Shown piece after piece: positions 58,981 through 64,000 of a stretch of DNA of 64,000 bases. Every line of letters begins with the position of its first letter. Within the stretch, counting starts at the first letter, position 1. The notes beneath the pieces were generated by a model. That model saw only the letters and a list, made by a program, of their open reading frames with translations. It did no database searches and had not been told where the DNA came from. Both the position numbers and the translations under genes were made by a program. Where the stretch lies: the NCBI RefSeq assembly GCF_009299835.1, contig NZ_VKCZ01000015.1, positions 50,816 to 114,815 on the forward strand, written 5' to 3'. This stretch comes from Microlunatus speluncae. Lineage in GTDB: Bacteria; Actinomycetota; Actinomycetes; Propionibacteriales; Propionibacteriaceae.

Positions 58981-59748
58981 ATGGCGAAGCACCGCGCCGA
59001 CTGGGACGGCGCCCGCAACCTGGCCGACCTCGGTGGGCTGCCGCTGCAGGACGGCGGCTGCACCCGCTCGGGCGCGGTCTGGTGCTCGGCCGCGCCGGAG
59101 TGGCTGACCACGGAGGGCTGGCGCGCCGCCCGGGTCGCCGGCCTGACCCGCGTCGTGGACCTCCGCAACGACCGGGAACGGGGGCGACGGCCGGAACACC
59201 CGATCGTCGACGCGACGGTGAAGGCCGGCATCGAGGTGGTGCACGCACCCACCGAGGACCCGACCGACCCGGAGTTCCTCGCCGAATGCGGGCCCTGGCT
59301 CGATCACCCGAAGTCCTGGGCGCCGAACCTGGCGCGCTATCCGGCGAAGTTCGCTCGGGTGTTCACGGCGATCGCCGAAGCCGACGGTCCCGTACTGGTT
59401 CACTGCGCGGGCGGCCGGGATCGCACCGGGATGGTGTGTTCGGTGTTGCTGAACCTTGTCGGTGCCACGCCCGAGGCGATCGCCGACAACTACGAACGGG
59501 GTTTCCGCGGGGCCGCGGCGCACCGCGGCCACGGGATGGCGTACGACCAGACCTCGGGGGAATGGATCACCGGTCCATCCGGTCCGGCGCGGACCGCGGC
59601 CGAGCTGGACCGGATGATCGCGGACCGTCGTCCCGCACTGCTGGACTGGGTCCGGACCTTCGACGTGACCGGCTACCTGACAGCCGTCGGCGTCGATCCG
59701 GTCCGGCTGGCCCGGACCCTGCGGGATCGGTCGATCAAAGGTTCGTGA
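58981..59748 (+). CDS. Protein tyrosine phosphatase-like (dual-specificity-type) protein
   Basis: A 255-residue PtpB/Y_phosphatase3-like enzyme. The C-x5-R phosphate loop is VHCAGGRDRTGM, with catalytic Cys142 and Arg148. Other marks are the N-terminal ARNLADLGGLPLQDGG and RSGAVWCSAAPEWLT, and RVVDLRNDRERGRRPEHP. Substrates may be phosphoproteins or phospholipids. The longer frame upstream runs through repeat DNA, so ATG 58981, with its -10 element at leaderless distance, is preferred. It converges on the LLM gene six bases away. Confidence 0.9.
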   Translation: MAKHRADWDGARNLADLGGLPLQDGGCTRSGAVWCSAAPEWLTTEGWRAARVAGLTRVVDLRNDRERGRRPEHPIVDATVKAGIEVVHAPTEDPTDPEFLAECGPWLDHPKSWAPNLARYPAKFARVFTAIAEADGPVLVHCAGGRDRTGMVCSVLLNLVGATPEAIADNYERGFRGAAAHRGHGMAYDQTSGEWITGPSGPARTAAELDRMIADRRPALLDWVRTFDVTGYLTAVGVDPVRLARTLRDRSIKGS

Positions 59749-59754
59749 GCTTGC

Positions 59755-60630
59755 TCAGCCGGCGAGCAGCGGCTTCACCTCGGTGCCGATGAAGTGGATC
59801 AGGCCGTCGAGGTCGGGCTCGTCCTCGGTCGGCTGGATCACCACCGTCGTGGCGCCGACCGCGGCCACGCCGCGGATCGCCTCGGCGATGGTCGTGGCGT
59901 CGCCGGCGACCCCGAGCTCGGGGCCGGCCTCGCGGAACCAGCGGGGCATCTCGGCGTCGATCCGGGCCTGGGCGCCGGGGCCGGTCGCGGTGATCAACGA
60001 GGCGACGATCGGGTGATCATCGGTGCCCGCGCCCTCCTTGATCATCTTCGCCGCGGCGCCGACCTCGTTGGTGCTCAGCGGCGAGGCCAGCATGGTGCCG
60101 TCGCCGAGCTCACCGCACAGGGCCAGCGATTTGGGCCCGCTGCCGCCGAGCAACAGCGGCACCCGCTGCTGCGGCGGCCAGTCGAGCTTGACCTGGTCGA
60201 GGTTGACGTACCGCCCCGAGGTCGTCACCTCCTCGCCGTCCAGCAGCGATCGCAGCGCCGTCGCATACTCCCGCAGCAGGGTCAGCGGCGAGGCGACCCG
60301 GCCGCCGACCTGACCCATCCAGTGCTGCACCCCGTGGCCGGCGCCCGGCAGGAAGCGGCCCGGGAACGCGCGGGCCAGCGTCGCGATCTCCATCGCGGTC
60401 AGGGCGACGTTGCGGAGCGGGGCCGGCATCAGGCCGAGCCCGACGGTCAGTCGCTCGGTCGCGCCGAGGGCGATCGCCGCGCTCGCCACCCCGGCCTCCT
60501 TGAAACAGTCCTCCCACACCCACAGCTCGTCCAGCCCGGCCGCCTCGGCGGTCCGGGCGAGGGATTGCAGCCGCTCCGGCGGCAGGGTCGGGACGAAGGC
60601 GAGACCGAGCAACGGGTGCGGTGAAGTCAT
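59755..60630 (-). CDS. LLM class flavin-dependent oxidoreductase
   Basis: A 291-residue luciferase-like (beta/alpha)8 protein with GLDELWVWEDCFKEAGVASA, ATERLTVGLGLMPAPLRNVA, LARAFPGRFLPGAGHGVQHW and RVPLLLGGSGPKSLALCGEL. In actinobacteria this type usually binds F420 or FMN. ATG 60630 is the start; the upstream in-frame extension is unlikely. The substrate is unknown. Confidence 0.9.
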   Translation of the reverse strand: MTSPHPLLGLAFVPTLPPERLQSLARTAEAAGLDELWVWEDCFKEAGVASAAIALGATERLTVGLGLMPAPLRNVALTAMEIATLARAFPGRFLPGAGHGVQHWMGQVGGRVASPLTLLREYATALRSLLDGEEVTTSGRYVNLDQVKLDWPPQQRVPLLLGGSGPKSLALCGELGDGTMLASPLSTNEVGAAAKMIKEGAGTDDHPIVASLITATGPGAQARIDAEMPRWFREAGPELGVAGDATTIAEAIRGVAAVGATTVVIQPTEDEPDLDGLIHFIGTEVKPLLAG

Positions 60631-60713
60631 GACCCCGATAGTGCACGATGCCTCCGACACCCCGCACACCGCCGCTTTGCTGGACGGGTCGTCGCCGTCT
60701 CATCGGGGACCAG

Positions 60714-60719
60714 TAGCCT
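60714..60719 (+). promoter_or_regulatory. -10 element of a leaderless promoter
   Basis: TAGCCT is six bases before ATG 60726, and no Shine-Dalgarno is present. Confidence 0.5.
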
Positions 60720-60725
60720 GCGACC

Positions 60726-61007
60726 ATGACGACCTTCGCCGTACGCCTGGTGTTCGATCGTGACAACTCTGCGCGGCTGGAAGTGCGGCCGAAGCACCGG
60801 GACTACCTGACCACGCTGGCCGCCGACGGTCGCCTGCGGCTGGCCGGTCCGTACGCCGACGACGAGGGCGCGTTGTTGATCTACGACGTGGCCGACCGGC
60901 CGGCGCTGGACGCGGTGCTCGCGGCCGACCCGTACTTCGACCGGCCGGAGCCGGTGGCCACCGTGGCCGAGATCCGGGAGTGGAAGCTCCTGCCACTCGG
61001 CAGCTGA
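60726..61007 (+). CDS. YciI family protein
   Basis: A 93-residue YCII-related protein with the conserved EVRPKHRDYLTTLAADGRL (His and Asp pair), LAGPYADDEGALLIYDVADR and DPYFDRPEPVATVAEIREWK. The fold is a ferredoxin-like dimer, and some members are hydrolases in chlorocatechol pathways; most have no known role. The start is leaderless. Confidence 0.88.
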   Translation: MTTFAVRLVFDRDNSARLEVRPKHRDYLTTLAADGRLRLAGPYADDEGALLIYDVADRPALDAVLAADPYFDRPEPVATVAEIREWKLLPLGS

Positions 61008-61059
61008 CCACGGCCGGCCATTCGGGGATGATCATGAGCGTTGTCGTACCGATCCTCCG

Positions 61060-61977
61060 ATGAGGGCCGACCTGATCGATCGGCTGGGTTGCGTCGGCCG
61101 GACCTGGACCCCGCAGCAGCTGCTGCACGTCGGCAACGTCGCCTGGAGTTGGAGCCGCGGCGACGGCACCCCGGACCCGGACCTGTCGCTGGCCTGGGGT
61201 GAGCCGCTGCGGGCGTACGCGGATCTGTGGCGGGCCACGCTCGAGCCGGCCACGGCGACGCTGCATATCGATCCCGGGGCCGGAGCGATCGAACGATCCG
61301 TCATCCTCGGTGAGCTGCGCTCGTTCGACTCGGCGATCACCCTGTTCGCCTCGCGTCAGGATCAGGCCCAGCTGGCGGCGCTGGAGGCCGCCGGGTTCGT
61401 CGACGCCGCGGGCCCCTGGTTCGCCCAGCTGTGGCGGACGATGAGCGACCTGTCCGACCTCGAGGAGCTGCAGCCGCCGGCCGGCTACCGGATCGTGGCG
61501 GTCGACCCGGCCGATCCGGCCGCGATCCGGGAGCGGGTCGAGCTGCACCGCCGGTCCTGGCGACCCGACCGGATCCGCCGGCTGCTCGGGATGCCGGATT
61601 CCGGCACGACCGCGGAGTCGAGCTATTCCGAGGCGAAGCACCGGGCGGTGATGGCGACGCCGATCTATCGGCCGGAGCTCGACCTGGTCGCCCTCGACCC
61701 GGACGGCCGGTGGGCCGGCTATGCCCTGGGCTGGCTGGACCAGCCCAACGGCTCACTGTTGATCGAGCCGGTCGGCACCGACCCCGATCATGTCCGGCGC
61801 GGGCTCGCCCGGGCGCTGTGCGCCACCTTGCTGCGGACCGCGCGCGACTTCGGTGCCCGGGAGGCGGTGGTCGGGCCGCGCGGCGACGATCGCTATCCGT
61901 TGCCGCGCCGGCTCTACCAGGGGCTCGGGATGCGCGAGGTGGCGCAGTTCGTCCGGTTCAGCGGACCACCTCGGTAG
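61060..61977 (+). CDS. GNAT family N-acetyltransferase
   Basis: A 305-residue protein with two GNAT-like halves. The C-terminal half has the acetyl-CoA loop region IEPVGTDPDHVRRGLARALC (R-x-x-G-x-A variant HVRRGLA) and YQGLGMREVAQFVRF. The N-terminal half (about 1-145) is degenerate. The acceptor is unknown. TACCGA (61047-61052) seven bases before ATG 61060 suggests a leaderless start. The last 20 bases overlap the convergent permease gene. Confidence 0.84.
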   Translation: MRADLIDRLGCVGRTWTPQQLLHVGNVAWSWSRGDGTPDPDLSLAWGEPLRAYADLWRATLEPATATLHIDPGAGAIERSVILGELRSFDSAITLFASRQDQAQLAALEAAGFVDAAGPWFAQLWRTMSDLSDLEELQPPAGYRIVAVDPADPAAIRERVELHRRSWRPDRIRRLLGMPDSGTTAESSYSEAKHRAVMATPIYRPELDLVALDPDGRWAGYALGWLDQPNGSLLIEPVGTDPDHVRRGLARALCATLLRTARDFGAREAVVGPRGDDRYPLPRRLYQGLGMREVAQFVRFSGPPR

Positions 61978-63268
61978 GCCGGCGCTCCGTCGCGTCCGGG
62001 CCGCCGCGAAGCCGGGTGATCAAGGTCATCAGGTGGTAGACGACGATCGCCGCGATGCTGCCCAGGGCGATCCCGGCCAGGCTCATGGTCCCGCCGGACA
62101 GGGTGAAGTCGCCGACCCCGATGATCAACGCGATCGCCGCCGTGAACTGGTTCACCGGCCGGCCGAAGTCGACCTTGTTGTCCAGCCAGATCTTGACGCC
62201 GATGATCCCGATCAGGCCGTACAGGGCGGTGGTGACGCCGCCGAGCACGCCGGCCGGGACGGTGTTGATCACCGCGCCGATCTTGGGCGACAGGCCGAGC
62301 ACGATCGCGACCACGCCGGCCACCCAGTAGGCGGCGGTGGAATAGACCCGGGTCGCCGCCATCACGCCGATGTTCTCGCCGTACGTCGTCGTCCCCGAGC
62401 CGCCACCGGAGCCGGCGATCATGGTCGCCAGCCCGTCGGCGATCAGGGCCCGGCCGGTCAACTTGTTCACCGATGGATCGGTCAGCTGAGCAACGCCGCG
62501 GACGTGCCCGACATTCTCCGCGACCAGGGCCAGCACCACCGGCAGGAAGGCCGGAAGCACCAGCCAGAGCGCGGGATTCGTGATCGGGTTGGCCGGTGCC
62601 TGGAGCTGCGGCAACCCGATCCACGGGGCCGCGGCGACCGCCGAGAAGTCCACCTCGCCACGGATCAGTGCCGCCAGATAACCGATGATCACGCCGACGA
62701 AGATCGACAACCGGCCGATCAGGCCGCGGAACGCGACCGCGGTGATGATCACCGCGAGCAGCGTGATCAACGCGGTCACCGGAGCGGCGACGAAGTTGTT
62801 CTTGGCCGCCGGGGCCAGGTTGAAGCCGATCAGCGCGACGATCGCACCGGCCACCACCGGCGGCATCAACAGGTCGAGCCAGCGGGTGCCGGCCAACTGG
62901 ACGATCACGCCGATGATCAACAACAGCAGCCCGACCGCGACCACGCCGAGCAGCGCCGACGACTGTCCGTGGCTGGCCGCGGCCGCGGTGATCGGGGCGA
63001 TCAACGCGAATGACGAGCCGAGGTAGCTGGGCAACCGGTTCTTGGTGATGATCAGGAACAGCAGCGTGCCGATGCCGGAGAACAACAACGTGGTGCTCGG
63101 TGGGAAGCCGGTCAGCACCGGCACCAGGAACGTCGCGCCGAACATCGCCACCACGTGCTGGGCGCCGATCCCGATCGTGCGCGGCCAGGTCAGCCGCTCG
63201 CCGGGCTTGACGATCACCTCAGCGGCGACGTTCTTCCCGTCCCCGTGCAGCGTCCAGGGCAGTCCCAT
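61958..63268 (-). CDS. NCS2 family nucleobase:cation symporter (uracil/xanthine permease)
   Basis: A 436-residue membrane transporter with about 14 hydrophobic segments. Family motifs are GIGAQHVVAMFGATFLVPVL near the N-terminus, VALVAENVGHVRGVAQL and SGGGSGTTTYGENIGVMAAT. These match UraA/PurT-type proton symporters for uracil, xanthine or related bases. ATG 63268 with GGGAGGA upstream is chosen over an upstream GTG. The divergence of sequence between subgroups prevents naming the base. It lies downstream of a LysR-type gene on the same strand, 66 bases apart. Confidence 0.92.
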   Translation of the reverse strand: MGLPWTLHGDGKNVAAEVIVKPGERLTWPRTIGIGAQHVVAMFGATFLVPVLTGFPPSTTLLFSGIGTLLFLIITKNRLPSYLGSSFALIAPITAAAASHGQSSALLGVVAVGLLLLIIGVIVQLAGTRWLDLLMPPVVAGAIVALIGFNLAPAAKNNFVAAPVTALITLLAVIITAVAFRGLIGRLSIFVGVIIGYLAALIRGEVDFSAVAAAPWIGLPQLQAPANPITNPALWLVLPAFLPVVLALVAENVGHVRGVAQLTDPSVNKLTGRALIADGLATMIAGSGGGSGTTTYGENIGVMAATRVYSTAAYWVAGVVAIVLGLSPKIGAVINTVPAGVLGGVTTALYGLIGIIGVKIWLDNKVDFGRPVNQFTAAIALIIGVGDFTLSGGTMSLAGIALGSIAAIVVYHLMTLITRLRGGPDATERRPTEVVR

Positions 63269-63334
63269 CGCGTCCGTCCTCCCAAGTCGATGGCCTCGGC
63301 CGAGACCGTACACCGTCGGAGCCGGCCGCGAGGC

Positions 63335-64000
63335 TCAGAGCTCGGGAAGCCGGTCGAGGATCCGGCGCGTGAGCGCGTCGCGGTGTGGGTGCCAGACGAC
63401 GGCGAGCGAGAGTTGGGGGGACCGGTCCAGCGGGACGGCACGGCAGTTCGCGGGTAGCGGTGGCAGCGGGCTGGGCAGGACGGCGATCCCGGTGCCGGCG
63501 GCGGCGAGAGCGACGGCCGACGGTGCGTCCCAGGCGTCGGTGATCTTGAGCCGGCCGGTCCGGTTCAACCATTGCTGGACGAGCCGCCGGAGGCCGGGAC
63601 CCTCGGTCTCCGGGTAGAGGATCAGGGCGCGGTCGCGAAGATCATCGGCGGTGATCGACTCGGTGTCGACGGGGTCGCCGTCGCGAACGACGGCATACAG
63701 GGGATCGTGCGCGAGCGTCCGGTGCTCCAGGCCGGTCACGTCGTGCTGCACGGAGTCCAGCCGGATCAGCCCGGCGTCCAGCTGGCGGCTGCGGATCGCC
63801 TCCAGTTGCCGAAGGCCGGGACTGGCGACGAGCTGGAGACCGACGCCGGCCTGTCGGGCTGCCGCCGCTAGCACCCCGATCCAGCGGTATGTGGCCGACT
63901 GGACATAGCCGATCCGGGCGAGTTGATCATCACCGTCGGCGAGCCGGCTCAGCCCGACGACCGCGGCGTCGGCCGCCGCCACGATCGTGCGCGCGTGCCC
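63335..64000 (-). CDS. LysR-type transcriptional regulator, C-terminal part (5' end outside the window)
   Basis: About 222 residues are present and the frame is open to the window edge, so the N-terminal helix-turn-helix lies beyond 64000. The visible part is the periplasmic-binding-protein-like effector domain: ARIGYVQSATYRWIGVLAAA, SRQLDAGLIRLDS, LAHDPLYAVVRDGDPV, ALILYPETEGPGLRRLVQQW and VALAAAGTGIAVLPSPLPPL. It may regulate the following NCS2 permease gene, though LysR proteins more often act on divergent genes. Confidence 0.88.
   Translation of the reverse strand, partial: GHARTIVAAADAAVVGLSRLADGDDQLARIGYVQSATYRWIGVLAAAARQAGVGLQLVASPGLRQLEAIRSRQLDAGLIRLDSVQHDVTGLEHRTLAHDPLYAVVRDGDPVDTESITADDLRDRALILYPETEGPGLRRLVQQWLNRTGRLKITDAWDAPSAVALAAAGTGIAVLPSPLPPLPANCRAVPLDRSPQLSLAVVWHPHRDALTRRILDRLPEL

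Noticed and set aside
58643..59252. Antisense frames and an upstream extension over the phosphatase 5' region
   Set aside because: They translate repeat-rich intergenic DNA and resemble spurious proteins encoded by interspersed CCCTTCGACA-type repeats.

Overview
The window is a high-GC actinobacterial chromosome segment. Evidence is the Lsr2 xenogeneic silencer, a ClpC1-type unfoldase, the DisA/RadA pair, BldC, a mycothiol-dependent (MDMPI) enzyme, ECF41-type SigJ, many GTG starts and several leaderless promoters. Gene content and style suggest Propionibacteriales, possibly Microlunatus-like; that placement is inference. No rRNA, tRNA, CRISPR array, transposase or prophage was seen.

Layout: 1-3931 is housekeeping (3' part of nadC, lsr2, clpC, each of the last two followed by a clear terminator). 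3954-15531 is a catabolic and transport region: an alpha/beta hydrolase with a CsbD-like tail, a sugar-type ABC importer (binding protein plus two permeases, no ATPase), a Rieske ferredoxin-like protein, two paralogous amidohydrolases, then a GntR regulator, a cyclase-type hydrolase, a TIM-barrel isomerase and a PdxA-like dehydrogenase. 15607-28525 holds an EamA exporter, an aldo/keto reductase, MutY, two Gfo/Idh oxidoreductases, radA and disA, the ECF41 sigma factor with its divergent epimerase target, a MocR regulator, a truncated P-loop kinase and a TIM-barrel epimerase. 28587-36012 carries a large LuxR-type (LAL) regulator, a rifampin-phosphotransferase-like protein, a methyltransferase with a 17-bp tandem repeat at its 3' end, and a DUF2797 protein. 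36029-37860 is a two-gene AbiE-like toxin-antitoxin module with an AT-rich promoter and operator. 37909-48628 is mostly core: a HisC/Pat aminotransferase, a VOC protein, a Cys-rich conserved protein, a TIM-barrel protein, proline dehydrogenase, asd-proC-acuC and bldC. 48753-64000 is mixed: phenylalanine hydroxylase, a PNPOx-like protein, TetR, LacZ-type GH2 beta-galactosidase, an APH-fold pseudokinase, a 944-residue FAD/Fe-S oxidase, a tyrosine phosphatase, an LLM flavoprotein, YciI, GNAT, an NCS2 permease and a partial LysR regulator.

The strongest leads beyond routine annotation are: (i) the uncharacterised catabolic cluster 5125-15531, where one of two paralogous amidohydrolases has lost metal-ligand histidines and a CCTATAGG-type palindrome links regulator and enzymes; (ii) two families of structured intergenic hairpins whose copies differ by compensatory base changes; (iii) an extreme excess of TGATCA in a GC-rich genome; (iv) a match to the ECF41 promoter consensus upstream of the sigma factor's epimerase neighbour; (v) the AbiE-like module with an operator overlapping its -35 element.
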